From: Fragilariopsis cylindrus CCMP1102 | Taxonomy: Eukaryota; Bacillariophyta; Bacillariophyceae; Bacillariales; Bacillariaceae | Assembly: GCA_900095095.1 (NCBI GenBank) | Contig: FMBT01000076.1 | Span: 1 to 30,590, forward strand | Length of the DNA: 30,590 nt | Reading direction: 5' to 3' | In this document: positions 1 to 11,959 of the stretch, one piece after another | How the letters are laid out: the number at the start of each line of letters is the position of its first letter | How positions within the stretch are numbered: position 1 is the stretch's first letter | Position numbers and translations under genes: made by a program | The notes under the pieces: model-generated | The model's input: only the letters and a program-made list of their open reading frames with translations | Told to the model about the DNA's origin: nothing | The model's database searches: none

Positions 1-385
1 TCACCTAGACTAGCAGAACGGCACCACATCCCAACGTATCCAATACAGCACCCAATTTTTTTCACGAGTAATAATACAGAAATGTCAACAGCAATGATAA
101 CAACTTCCCCACGTCGTCAACGTCGACGTCGACGTCAGCTAACAATTGATGAATTGTATGATGAACGACAAACACTTCGTAAAGAATGGATGGAATTTTT
201 AGATTCGATGGATAGTGATGATACTAGCTACGAAGAGAATTCGATTATACCAGGATGTAACGTATTAGATGAGATAATAACCGATCCACCAGGACTACCT
301 AAAGTAGCATCAACAGCATCAACAGCATCAACAGCAGCAACAGCAGCAACAGCAGCAACAACAACAGCAACAGCGACAGCAACAG

Positions 386-417
<32 letters not shown>

Positions 418-3400
418 TCAAATGAAGAAATATTACAAATACAATCTCATCTTGACTATGATTATGATTATGACTGTGGCGATAACGATAATGATAGTAA
501 TGATCCTGCATATCGATCCCTCAAGGAACAAGTTGATCAACTTGATGAAATATTCGAAATATTTAGTGACTTACCGAATATGAATAATAATAGTAATAAT
601 GATATACCATCACCGACTGGTACTAGTAATGATGCATTTGAAGAAGAATGGAAGGCACTTGATAAATTAGAATCTGATCTATATAAAGAAATGACAGAAT
701 GCGATATAAATGTCGCTGCTAACAGTATTAAAAGTTGCATTACTAGTAAAGATGACGATTATGGAAGCTATCACGTGAAAGGAAATAATAGTAATACTAA
801 AAACGATCGTGGGGAACAACAACAGCAACAAATTCAGCAGCAGAAGAAGGAGACAAAGACAGCAACAATGTTGAATAATAACGGGGATGGTACTACTAGT
901 GGTATTATCACGATAGAAAAAGAAAACAATGATGATAGCATACGAGACGATATTGTTGTTTGTGTGAATGATTGTAATGGGGGACAACAACAGCAGCAGC
1001 AGCTGGAATATGAATGTGTAAGTAATGATCTACTTTTATATGCCACCAAAATTATGACAACGACGAAGAACAGGACGACTAAAGGACTAGAATCAGAATC
1101 CCCAGTTAATAGTGGAAGTAGTCACGGTCCATTATCATCGTCATCTAGTACAGCCGCTTCGAATACTGCGACTGCATTGAAACATAATGATCTACTTTTA
1201 CATGCTGCTAAAATTATGACAACGACGAAGAACAAGACGATTGAAGAACCAGAATCAGAATCCCAAGATAATAGTGAAAGTAGTCACAGTCGATTATCAT
1301 CATCATCATCATCTAGTACAACCACTTCGAAGACTGCGACTGCATTGAAACATATGCGTCGTCGTCGTCGTCGAAGTAGCTTCAGTAGTAGCAATGAACA
1401 ATCCGTCGTCGTAGAAGAAACAGCACAACCAACAGTAGTAACTGTCATAACAGCAAATAGTAATAGTGAATCCACTGTTTCTACCACTGAACTATTGTTC
1501 ACCACGAGAAAAAAAGCACGTAACGATAATAATAATGATGATGGAGATGGAGAAGGCGATGGAATTATTGTTTTAGTTGGAGACAATGATAGTTGTATTG
1601 TGAATATTGATAATGATGATGCTACTGATATTGATAGGAACGCTATTTTTGGTCATAACGACCATGTTTTTCCCGAAGGAGAAGAAATCACCACCACCTA
1701 TACGGCATCGCCCACTAGTGTTGGGACCAAAGAAGAAGAAGAAGAAGAAGAAGAAGAGCAGCAGCAGCAGCAGCAACAACAAATAGAGCAGGTGAAGAAG
1801 AAGAACATTAATACTACCCCACCATCTGACCATGATGATGATGGTGATGATATACAAACATCATCAATCTGTGATAATTGGACAACATCACTAGACGAAA
1901 AGGAGAATGAAATAGAAGGACAACAACACCATGAAAAAATCAATTTAATTGAATATCGCACTGATAATAATGACAGTGCTATTATCGATAACGAAATGAA
2001 AGAAGATATTATTGGTACTGATATGATACGTGAGAACATTGATCAAAAACAACAAGATAGGAAACGACCATCAGCATCAGAATTACTAACCGATTATTGT
2101 TGTACAGAAATGTGTGCATATGGTACTAGTACTGATACAGATGTTCTCGATTATGTATTTGAGAATGTTGAATCATTTATTTGTGCTACTGATGCAGCAG
2201 TACCCCGTAGTGGCGTTGATTCACCCACCGGAGAAAAAGAATTGTTGTTACCAGTCAATACTAACAATATGCTAGTGTTAAAGCGTGACATAATATAGTA
2301 GTAGAAGGCTCGAATGGTAAACCTGCACAACTTTTAACAACAACTCGTCAGGGTGATTTACTTGGTTATTGTTTCGAACATGTTGAATCGTACGTATGTA
2401 CGAGTTCTTCTTTTGATGAAGAAGTTGATGATAATTGGTGTAGTAAATCAGTGCTTCCGTCACCAACAAAGAAATCTGCATCGAAATCGAAATCATTACA
2501 ACAAGTACAACAAGAATGGGATAATGGGCATCATAAATTTACCTCATTATTATCAAATAGTAGCATGTACAAACAAGATTTGTCAACTATATCAGAAGTT
2601 AGCTTTCGTAAAGAGCAACCACCGCCATGCGATGAAATTGCGGATACAGATGCTGATGGTATCGAATCATGGAGCAGCTGGTCGTCAGACAAAAAAGAGG
2701 AGGAGGAATGTGCTGTACATAGGAATTCTCATCTTCCTCTTCTCACTACTAATACTAATAGTAATACTTCTACCATCAGCCAAGTTGAGGATTACCAAAA
2801 AGGAGAAGGATACGAGTTGATGGTGAACGGTATAATATCCAACGAACATAGTAACGAGCCATCATTATTACCATCCATAGGAAAAATCGATGAGGAGATC
2901 GTCATCGAAGCAGTTTATGGTAACGTTTCAACTGCTCATGATGAAGAAAATGATGATTATGTGAACGACCTGGTAGATAATAGAGACACAAGTAGTGGCG
3001 AGGAAGAAAGATATTTACACCAGCAACCACAACAACATCAGCAGCAGGTACAAACACAGATACAGAACGAACAAGACCCAATATCACCGTTATTGTGCAA
3101 AATGATTGTTCATCCAGTTTTAGCGGACATCCCACATCAAGAGAGTCGTAGTATTCAATGCCGTAGCAACAGCAGCAATAGCACTCATGATACTCAATGC
3201 TCTAAAATAACTCCCGCCCCTGCAACTGAAACTTCACCTGATAAGAGTACGACGATGAATAACAGCAGTGCACCAAAATCGTATACAATTCGTCCTACAC
3301 CTTCGTTTGATAAACCTTCCCCAAGCAAAACGAAAGTGAATGAGCTGAATAATGAACAGCAGTTTTTTGATGACCGTAATGATTTTTCTACTGTTGTTGT

Positions 3401-5551
3401 AACGAATATTTCATCAATAACTGTCGAGGAAGAGGATACTAGAATAATCGATTCTTCACCAGGGTTTGGTCGTGATAGTTGCGACATAGATGCGGCAGGG
3501 TTGTTGAATCAAATCCTGTTAGAAGTTGATGAAGACGTTGAAGATATCGAACTTCCACACAACAAGATGAGTGTTACGAATCGAACTGTAGATAATTGGC
3601 AAGATCAAAAGAATGATAATGGCTACTATGCTGTCTCGAGTAACAATTCAGTTGCAACGATTCCAACTGTAGTGATAGATGAAGCAGAAGAAAAACAATT
3701 TGCCAATGCATTGCCGCCGCCATCCGCAGCAGCAGTACCATCAATTCTTTCACCTAATTTAACCTTTGAATTAGATGATGCATCTAGCGGAAGTAGTATT
3801 CTTGATTTGATGACGAGCGTTGATGAGAATCCATTTGACGAATCTCCACAAAAACAAGAATCAAAGGAACATGATGGCGCAGTTGAAAAACTTCGTGCGC
3901 TATTATTAATGACATCAACAATCATCCATTCGCAACATTTAAGAAAGATTTAACGGAGCTGGAACTCGAAATCATGAATACTACGATATGTGGTACTGCC
4001 GGCGACGGTGAAGTTAGTCCATTAACGACACCTGTAAATCACTTAGAAGAACAACAAGAACAAAAGCGAATACTGCTCCGACACCGACTCCAACTTCGTA
4101 TACTTTTTTCTCGAACAACCTTCCTGTTAAGAAGAGTATCGATGACGATGAAGACGACCAAGAACAAAACGATGACATTATTGATGTTGTACCTATTCAC
4201 GACGATAACAACAATGACGACAAATATTGTGCCGCCAATAATAGTAATAATAATAGTAACAATACTATTATCCATACAAAAAAAGTAACGAGAGTCAAGA
4301 TTCCTCGTCATCAATCAGTCAAGTGCTTGGTCGTGTTTACGCTCGTATCATTAAAGGGAACAACAATAAAAATGGGAACCTTTCTGTTAAGAAGAGTATC
4401 GATGACGATGAAGACGACCAAGAACAAAACGATGACATTATTGATGTTGTACCTATTCCTGACGATGACGACAATGACGACAACTATCGCGCCGCCAATA
4501 ATGATAATAATAACAATACTATTATCCATACAAACAAAAGTAATCAGAGTCAAGATTCCTCGTCATCGATCAATCAAGTACTTGATCGTGTTTACGCCCG
4601 TGTCATTAAAGGAACAACAACAAAAATGGGACCGACAGTATCATCAAAAGCATCATCAGCAATAAGGGGAATGATAGAAAGAACGATAACAGCATAGTGA
4701 ATCAACAACAACAACAACAACAGGGGGACAGCAATATTACCATAACAGAAACTATCTAACACAAGAGGTTGTGGCCACAACAACTGTGAATGATGATGGG
4801 TTTTCTACTTCTGATGATGATGATAATGATGATCATGGCACTGAGGTAATATATGATGAAAGAGAAGATAGTAGCAATGGAACGGTAGCAGTGGATTACA
4901 ACGATGGTAGTAATGATGGCGATGCAAGCACGACGAAAACAACGGTAACGAGGAGATCATTATCACCAACATTAGTAGGCGAAACAATGAAATTGCAATA
5001 CGACGGTGATGAAATCTCATCATTAATAGGAAGTAATAATCAAAAACTTCTTGATTCTATTGCCAATCAAGACTATGATACATATTCAAAAATGACTTCA
5101 AATGATATTACTGGAATCGATTGCTATAATACTGATAATAGTAATGATACTTCCATTGACCCAACCACAGCCGCTACTCCAGTAATAGCTCCAACAATGA
5201 TTATTGAAGGTCGATCTGCATGTTGGAATAAGATGTTTTTTCGACCAATAACAAAACAACAGACCAATAATCAAGTCCATTACGACTACACGACCTACTG
5301 TGCGTAAAATTTCATCTGATGTGATTGTTCTTGTATACAGTAGATATGATCATCATTACTGCGACAACAATAGTGAGATACAACAACATCAGCAACAAGG
5401 GATTAGTGGTAAAAATAGTGCAGTAACTGCTAGTACAAGTAGTTTCATTACGACATCAAATGAAACAAGAATCTGGAAAAAAATTAGAATAAAGCAGAAC
5501 GAAGAAGAAAAATGGGTCAATTTTCATTTTCATCGGTCATTGTCATCATAA
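1..5551 (+). CDS. Large low-complexity Asn/Asp/Ser/Thr/Gln-rich protein, open at the 5' edge, with multiple frameshifts
   Basis: I do not recognise a family. The first ATG is at 82, but the frame is open to base 1, so the gene may begin before the window. The frame is continuous to 2298. It then resumes one frame back each time at about 2295-2450, 3905, 4062, 4280, 4640-4697 and 4740, and once in the opposite sense near 5280, ending at 5551. The N-terminus is basic (TSPRRQRRRRRQLTIDEL), followed by runs of Thr/Ala, Gln, Glu and Ser. Two copies of an aromatic/Cys motif are seen: DYVFENVESFIC near 2150 and GYCFEHVESYVC near 2370. The second lies just past the first stop, which argues the gene once read through it. 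No membrane segment or catalytic motif is visible. A cytoplasmic or nuclear disordered protein is possible but inferred. Whether it is a functional gene with sequencing errors or a decayed one cannot be settled here. Confidence 0.6.
303..416 (+). repeat. ACA/GCA trinucleotide-type microsatellite inside the coding region
   Basis: An almost uninterrupted run of ACA and GCA triplets encodes a Thr/Ala tract in the low-complexity protein. On the opposite strand the same tract reads as a spurious poly-Leu frame. It is expandable triplet DNA and probably length-polymorphic. Confidence 0.85.
1024..1347 (+). repeat. Two tandem 162-bp (54-codon) units in the coding region
   Basis: Unit 1 starts at 1024 and unit 2 at 1186. 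Both encode NDLLL(Y/H)A(T/A)KIMTTTKN followed by a Glu/Ser-rich stretch and TATALKH. The unit is a multiple of three and the frame is kept, so the duplication arose within a functional reading frame. Divergence is modest and includes a longer Ser run in unit 2. Confidence 0.85.
4121..4635 (+). repeat. Two tandem units of about 260 bp with a one-base frame difference
   Basis: The stretch starting CTGTTAAGAAGAGTATCGAT recurs 260 bases later, and both copies encode VKKSIDDDEDDQEQNDDIID. Downstream the units also share the (V)L(G/D)RVYAR(I/V)IKG segment, near 4323 and 4578. Unit 1 carries an A7 run (4278-4284) where unit 2 has AAACAAAA, so unit 1 is one base short there and falls out of frame. 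This comparison inside one gene pinpoints a single-base loss at a homopolymer. Confidence 0.85.
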
Positions 5552-5997
5552 TCACAACCATAAAAATAAAACATCTTCCTCTTTCATCAACAATAATCTA
5601 GTCAAAACACACACACACACACACACACACACAAAGAAAAATTCAAAAATTCTACAATATCAATGAAAGATATTTTTGTACAAACTACTACTACTAGATA
5701 GCTTTGACATGGAGAAACAATTATGTATAAGAGATCATAATATGTATTATACTGATGTATTTCATCCTAATTAATTCCGTGCTTTCTATTTCTACAATAC
5801 GGGAAAGATATAAATATATATATATATACACATATAATATACTGTAACAAGAAAACCTATAAAAAATGAATGACAATACCGATACCGATACCGATGCAAT
5901 TGCAGTCGGAAATACAGAAGACGTATTCAGCAATAGCAATAGCAATCATGATGGTGTTGATGTTGATAAATGAGACAAATATTAAACAATATATATT
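5552..5997. other. Intergenic region between convergent genes
   Basis: AT-rich DNA between the stop of the plus-strand low-complexity gene and the stop of the minus-strand PDZ/zinc-knuckle gene. It holds the CA microsatellite, an AT-alternating stretch near 5815-5845, and a small GATACC repeat near 5878-5896. A 35-codon frame at 5866-5973 (Asn/Asp-rich) is present but unsupported as a gene. Confidence 0.6.
5607..5632. repeat. (CA)n dinucleotide microsatellite
   Basis: About thirteen uninterrupted CA units lie shortly after the stop codon of the low-complexity gene, probably in its 3' untranslated or intergenic region. Confidence 0.95.
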
Positions 5998-7987
5998 CTA
6001 ATTGTATTGAGCTGTGCTCTTTATCCATTGTGCACCTTTACTTGCTACTGATTCCATTTCGTCGTTCGTCATTGAAGATAATGTTCCTCCATCTTTATGG
6101 AACCAGTAGATTCCAACCGGTCGATGGCCAAAATAGTTCATGGAATGCCAATGACGCATTTCAAGGAGCTTACCCACAACAGAGTGATCAGTAATTGAAA
6201 GATGATTCATCAGACTTTTCCCTAGATCCGTGATGGCTTGTACGGTGATGATATCGTTAAATTCAGGCCAAACAATAGACACGCCGTCAACAGTTCTTGT
6301 AATATAAGCAGAACCAGTTCCACCACCAGTAAACTGGTGACTTGTATTTCTGATGTTAGCATTATTGTGAAACTTAGGACGGGCATCAATTCGTTTCCAC
6401 ACAAGCTTGCCATCCTTATCAACTTCGCCAGTCTTTTCAATGGTTGATCCCGTTAGTGGATTCGAATTGCATCCAACTTTCTCTTTCTCTTTCGATCAAT
6501 GGCATATTGGCAACCGTACATCACTTCCGTGTGAATTTTGTTCCACTCTTCACTATTGAATTTGTGATTATCATCATCATTTCTCAAGGCCATAAATAAA
6601 GCAATAAGCAACGGAATATGAGAGTTAATACAAAATTTAGAAACACCATTCCATTGTACTACCTTTGGATGGCATGTATCTGGATAATGCATTAATCCGT
6701 GACGAATTGCTGATAAAAGATACTTGAGAGCACGACTCGTTGTGTCTTTTGTTACGAACGAATGTCCAAGGAAAGCGTTTTTTACGTTGCTTATTTTCGA
6801 AGGACCACAAGCAACTCGGTTGTTTGTTTGGGTGTGAGTTGCCTGTAGCCCGTCTCCAACCGTTGTGTGGGTGTCTTTTCAATTGTGCTGATCTCGTACG
6901 ATTTTTTCTATACCAAAAAGGTAGGAGATTCAACAAATAAAAGTTAGATTATAACAGAAATATAAAAAGGATAAACATTGACAACTAACACAAATAGAAT
7001 TAACATGTATCGATTCTTTCAACATGATGACAGGATGACGACGATAATCTTACCTCTCTATTTTCTTTTCTTTTTCTTTTCCGCTCTGCAGTTTTTGCCT
7101 TCCGTCTGCAGTTTCTTTTGCCAGACCTGCATTCTCGTGTCGTGTCTTTTTCTTTTCTTCTCTCTCTCTGCAGTTTCTATTGCTATCTTTCTCTTCTGTT
7201 CATCTGTTAGTAGTTCTCCATGTGGTATACATAGTCCATGTTGGATGGAAATCCTAGTACAGTCTCCGAACTCGCATTGCTTGCGTTTGGCTCCATGTGT
7301 CTTACATCGTCCACCCTGCTGGGAAGTCTTAGCACAGCCTTCGAACTCGCATTGCTTGCGTTTTTTCACCTTCTTCTTAGCCGCGATGGCAGTACTAGGC
7401 GACGATGGAGTAGGTTTTTCTTCCGGAACTGATGGGTTATTTGTTTCCTTCGCCAATGTCGTTGTGATCTCATCGACAATGCCACTGTTACTGTTACCAC
7501 CATGATCCATTTGTTGTTTTCGAATTCGTTTCCGATATCTTGCAAATTCAAGTATTAATGGTCGTTCAGTTGTGATGAAATTAATGTTAATACATCATCA
7601 ATTGATTTTATATTTCTATTATTGTTTAATTGAATTCTTCCTACTGAAATTATTATATCACCTGGATGAATTTATTTTTATATTCTTCGATTCTAACTCT
7701 GTAACAGCAACAATAACGTCATTGTTATCATTATTATTATTATCACCACCACATTCAACGTCTAATCCTAATCGTCTTGTATTAAAACTAACAGCAAATA
7801 CAAGTACGTCGTCATCGTTATTGCCATCGTCATAATTTTCATCAGTTTGTTCTTGTTCTTGTTCTTGTGGTTGTTGTTGCTTCTTCTTCGTCGTCACCGT
7901 CGTTGCATAAGCACTTCCTGTTGCTGGTTTTCCTTTCTTTTCTTCGATTCTCTTCCTTTTCATCTCTGCCCTCTTGTCGTCCCGCAT
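5998..7987 (-). CDS. PDZ-like domain plus WRKY19-type zinc knuckle protein (two exons, frameshifted)
   Basis: Reading the minus strand from ATG 7987, a Lys/Gln/Asp-rich start leads into a PDZ-like domain. Its parts are TRRLGLDVE (carboxylate-loop type, near 7750), IHPGDIIISVG (near 7660), SIDDVLTLI and RPLILEF (near 7560). Two knuckles of the form C-x4-C-x9-C-x2-H follow (CEFEGC...CKTHG and CEFGDC...CIPHG, about 7410 and 7330), then a Lys/Arg-rich segment. A GTAAGA donor and TATAG acceptor define an intron at 6908-7053. Exon 2 encodes an unrecognised region (LLSAIRHGLMHYPDTCHPK, then a Trp/His-rich end) to the stop at 5998. Frame changes are needed near 7675, 7570, 6793 and 6474, and a stop near 7058 just before the donor is unresolved. 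PDZ domains bind C-terminal peptides, and WRKY19-type knuckles are common in diatoms and oomycetes with poorly known roles. Function is not assigned. The exon joining is my reconstruction. Confidence 0.6.
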
Positions 7988-8774
7988 CTTGTTGTTGTTG
8001 TTGTTGTTGTTCTGTTATTGTTATTGTTATTGTTATTGTTTTTGTTTTTGTTGAGAAGCAACAGTACCAATTTAGTAAAAAATGATATTTTGACGATCTC
8101 TTGTTATATTACCATTACTGGTTCTGATATCCAAAAGGTTGTACGAGTAGAAGTAAATAGGATCGTCGAGAGTGTGTCGTTTGTCGTCGTCGTCTTTCGA
8201 ATGGAATGAATAGAAGAAGAAGAAGAAGCAAGAAGCAAGAATCGGCAATGCTAGTGCGGTGAAAAAACAACGCGCAATCATTGTTTATTTCAATCGAGAA
8301 TCATTTATTTCAAAATCGCAGATCACAGCCATTATTTATTTCAATCACATTATTACACGACGGCCTTGTGTTCGTGACTAAACACCCCCAGGACTGTACA
8401 AGTCCACTGAATTTTCAACAAACGCACTTGCCTTTTGTGTTCATGTTGTCTAGATCTGTTTTTGCACGCCGATTGCTTTGATACACGATATTGAATACAA
8501 GAAGTTTCACAACAACCCATCATTGTATATAGTCTTTCTTCGACAACGTCTTGAAGCAGTGCAGCACGGACATATCCATATCAAACCAACATTTTAAGTT
8601 TAATAGAGTTTCTTCGAGAGCTTTGCATAAAATACTTTCCAGTTGACTGATAGCCGAAGATCGATCCATCACTATTTCGATTTGCCCCTGACAAAAAAGT
8701 GAAGTGATATATTATCTACATAATCCATCTTCATATTTACTGGGAAAGAAAGACAAAACAACAATTCCGCCATC
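7988..8774. other. Intergenic region between divergent genes, with a possible upstream exon
   Basis: The stretch next to the PDZ gene holds GTT and GTTATT repeats (7990-8055). A minus-strand frame from ATG 8281 to 8072 encodes a strongly hydrophobic start (CFFTALALPILASCFFFFFY). It could be a signal/anchor exon spliced onto the PDZ gene, but I found no donor/acceptor pair that keeps frame, so it is not called. The remainder, up to the GH16 start at 8775, presumably holds promoter elements for both genes. No TATA-like motif stands out. Confidence 0.45.
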
Positions 8775-11323
8775 ATGATGTTTATAAATCGACAAGAATC
8801 TTTAATATTTTCGATGCTGAGAATATTTGTTGCGGTGGCAGTGCTCTTGCCATGGGCAGTAGTGGATGGTGCATTTATCGATATGGACACTCCCCTCGAC
8901 AGACGAACGACGAAATCACTGGTAGATAAGAGCGTGTATCATTTGGTATGTGTTATTATCTCATTTTTTCATAACTTTTTATTTCGGACGAAATTGCGTT
9001 GTGCTGAACGAATATTCGATTGATTCAAAAGATGATCGATATTGTATCGGTTTCAAAATCCTAACAAATCATGATCCTTTCCCCTCCCCTCCATCTCCTT
9101 TCTATATTTTTTCTTTCACAATTTCTGTGTCACAATTCATTGTCTTATGCTCAATTCGTTTGTGTGTGTCGTATCATACCGCATCGTGTCGTGTCGTATC
9201 ATACCGTGCAACCGTCTTCGTCTTTTCATTTTGGCGCTTTAGGTTATGTCTGACGAATTCAACACACCTAACCGAACATTCACCGATGGACACGATCCCG
9301 TTTGGACGGCATTGGATAGGTCCGACGATGACGCTAGTTCAGCAGGAGGTGGGTCACAACAGTTTTATAATTCTTCATTTGTAACTACGGACGACGAGGG
9401 TATGCTCAAAATTTCTACCGAGATTGGTAAGACAACGTGGACAACATTTGATGCAGTCAAAGGTGAATACAAGAAAACTTCAACTCTATTTAATTCTGGT
9501 AGTGTCCAGTCTTGGGAGAAGTTTTGCTTTACGGGTGGTATCGTTGAGGTTGATGTTATTCTTCCTGGAGATCCCTTCATCGGTGGGTTGTGGCCGGCCA
9601 TTTGGATGTTAGGTAATTTGGGACGGGCCACATACGAGGCATCGACTAACAATATTTGGCCATGGTCCTTTGATACGTGCGATCGGAAATTACAACCTGC
9701 ACAGAAAATATCAGCATGTAACTCGCAGAATCATTATGGTATGAATGCATACCAGGGAAGAGGTGCAACGGAAATCGATATAATCGAAGTCACGGCGGGA
9801 GACGACTCAAAAGGCCCAATACCGGGTACCAATCCACCCATTTCATTTCCGCATGCCGGTATGACTATACAGGTAAGTTGAATCATTCTACTACGCTAAT
9901 ACTAATGCATAATATTGTATAATTGCATGATGAAATTCGTGATCGATTGTGATGGTGATATTAGCTTTGAAATTGAAAACTGATTTAACCTCTCCACTCA
10001 CCTCATCATTTTGCTTTTACGGTCATGACTTCTAAAATGGCACGTTGTTATCAGCTTGCACCGGGCGTGACAAAAAATAGACCGCATGATGGAGCACTAC
10101 CGTTGTATGAAGACAAACTTGCACCTGGTGGACATACGACGCTGGTGGCAAACACATGGTACGAAAATCTTGAATTAAACGGAAATACTTCCATCAACCC
10201 ATACTTCTACGGAACCTATCTTGCGGAAACGAAGCCAAACGAACCCGTAACACGAAATAAAAATCAAGCGTTCCAGGCTGATGCTCCCGGAGTAAACCAC
10301 CAATTAACTCCCGCGCACTTCACAAAGATCCATACTTTTCGTATAGAATGGCAACCGGGTCCAGGCGGAAGAGTCGATTGGTTTAGTAAGGACCATAAGA
10401 TTAACTCAACACTTCATATGGAAGGTGATGGACTTGGAAAAGATTGGTTACATGTATATGGAATAAATGATAAGTCATTAAAAGACCTAATGAAATCGCA
10501 AATACCCATCGAACCCTCCTACTTGATTATGAACACCGCTGTTTCATCCAATTGGGGTTTTCCATATGTTTCTCCTGAAACCTGTCCTGATAAGTGTTAC
10601 GATTGTGATGATCCTAAATGCGCTTGCGCTTTTGCGCCTGGATTCTGCAAAATGCTCCGCGAAACCGACGTTGCCATGAAAATTGATTCGGTTCGCGTAT
10701 ACCAGAGTCGAGATCCATCGGCGCATCCAGGTCAAGATCACACTTTAGGTTGCGATCCACCAGCATATCCTACCAGAGAATGGATCAAAGGCCATAGCTA
10801 TCAATACATGAGAAATCCTCCCTTCTCCTTCGAAGATAAAGGTCATCCTTTGAAAAAGGTGCAGAAGGGTGGAGGAAAGTGCGAGAGCGACTATGACTGT
10901 GGCGCACATATTTCCAATGTGAATTTGACGGAGGTTTTCGATAACCAGCAAGATACAGATACGAGTCGAAGACATCTCAAAAAAGAAACCAATTCGGATG
11001 AAAAAATAGGTCGTGGAAAATGCATCTCTTCAAAGGATTTTGGTGGTCCTCTTTATACGGCAGCATCGAATGCAAAAAGAGTCTGCAAATGCAATTCCGG
11101 TTATTCCGGTCCTCACTGCTTAGCTCAGAATCATATCGATGACACTGAGAGTGCTTATGCCAAAAAAATGGGGAAATCGCTCTTCAGATCGATACCAACT
11201 ATTATCTTTTCACCCTTTTTAGCTTTTGGTCTTGTGGGACTTTTTGTTATTATCGTCGTCTTTGCCTCTACCGTAGCGGCAAAGAAAAGAGAAGCAAAAG
11301 AACTAGAGAGGCAGCTGTATTAA
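8775..11323 (+). CDS. GH16-type SKN1/KRE6 family membrane protein, probable beta-1,6-transglycosylase of storage glucan
   Basis: Three exons: 8775-8945, 9243-9872 and 10055-11323, joined in phase, giving about 689 residues. Intron 1 is GTATGT...TTTAG. Intron 2 starts GTAAGT, and its only in-phase AG is at 10053-10054. An N-terminal hydrophobic segment (VAVAVLLPWAVVDGAF) acts as signal or anchor. Exon 2 has the SKN1 start LVMSDEFNTPNRTF, then LWPAIWMLGNLGRA, IWPWSFDTC and the GH16 catalytic motif EIDIIE (about residues 234-239) inside GRGATEIDIIE. The C-terminal part has Cys-rich stretches, an EGF-like end (CKCNSGYSGPHC), a transmembrane helix near 11200-11280 and a short basic tail. In yeast this family supports beta-1,6-glucan synthesis, and in diatoms related transglycosylases are linked to branching of vacuolar chrysolaminarin. 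Family assignment is strong; substrate is inferred. Unlike its neighbours the gene needs no frame repair. Confidence 0.9.
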
Positions 11324-11959
11324 TCCTTGAGGGTCTCGATGCGGATTAAAGAACGCATGATTGGAGCTGAGATGAAATAGAAGGAGATCATGCGACAATA
11401 ATGTTCCCGATAAATTCGTTCTTATTCTTCCAGGGAAAATTGAAATTTACGTTCCTCTTTGCATGCCGACGTTTATGTAATAATAATGGCTGATGGATAC
11501 ATGGATACAACTGCACTCATCAATATAATCATTCTTACTACCAATCGCTCCTTACTTACTGTGGTTAAAATCTCCTGTGGGGAATGAATAATGTAATTTT
11601 ATCTGTCAGCGTGCTTTTAATAAAGTCTAAACAAGCAGTTTGGTTAGCTTAATCTTAAGTATCTACTAGAAGTAAATAGTTTAAGAATCAATAGCGGCTC
11701 GATAAAAAGATACGTACTAGATGCCATATTATATACTCTTGGTATAGCAGCGTGTTTCTGCGAATAGCCACAGTTTTAATGATCTTAGACAGTCGTTTGT
11801 TAAAGTTATAACTATATACGAAATTTGATTATTGCATGAGACAGTAAGACGCATTATATCCCTCCCTATCTTTATACATACATACAATGGTGGATATAAT
11901 ATTTTATATGAAGTGAGCAACAAATGAACGTGGAATCAATCGGATAAAGAAATATCTTT
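11324..11959. other. Intergenic region between convergent genes
   Basis: About 640 bases between the stop of the GH16 gene and the stop of the minus-strand MgtC-like gene. AT-rich, with no frame of note, no repeat and no RNA gene that I can recognise. It presumably holds both 3' untranslated regions. Confidence 0.6.

Noticed and set aside
299..511. Minus-strand frame of almost pure leucine opposite the triplet repeat
   Set aside because: It is only the complement of the ACA/GCA coding repeat and has no protein-like composition.
5866..5973. Short plus-strand frame (MNDNTDTDTDAIAVG...)
   Set aside because: Low-complexity, 35 codons, no motif and no link to a neighbour.
6978..7505. Plus-strand frame of 175 codons with hydrophobic, Ser/Cys-rich content
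   Set aside because: It lies opposite the zinc-knuckle exon, whose spaced Cys/His pattern is the better reading.
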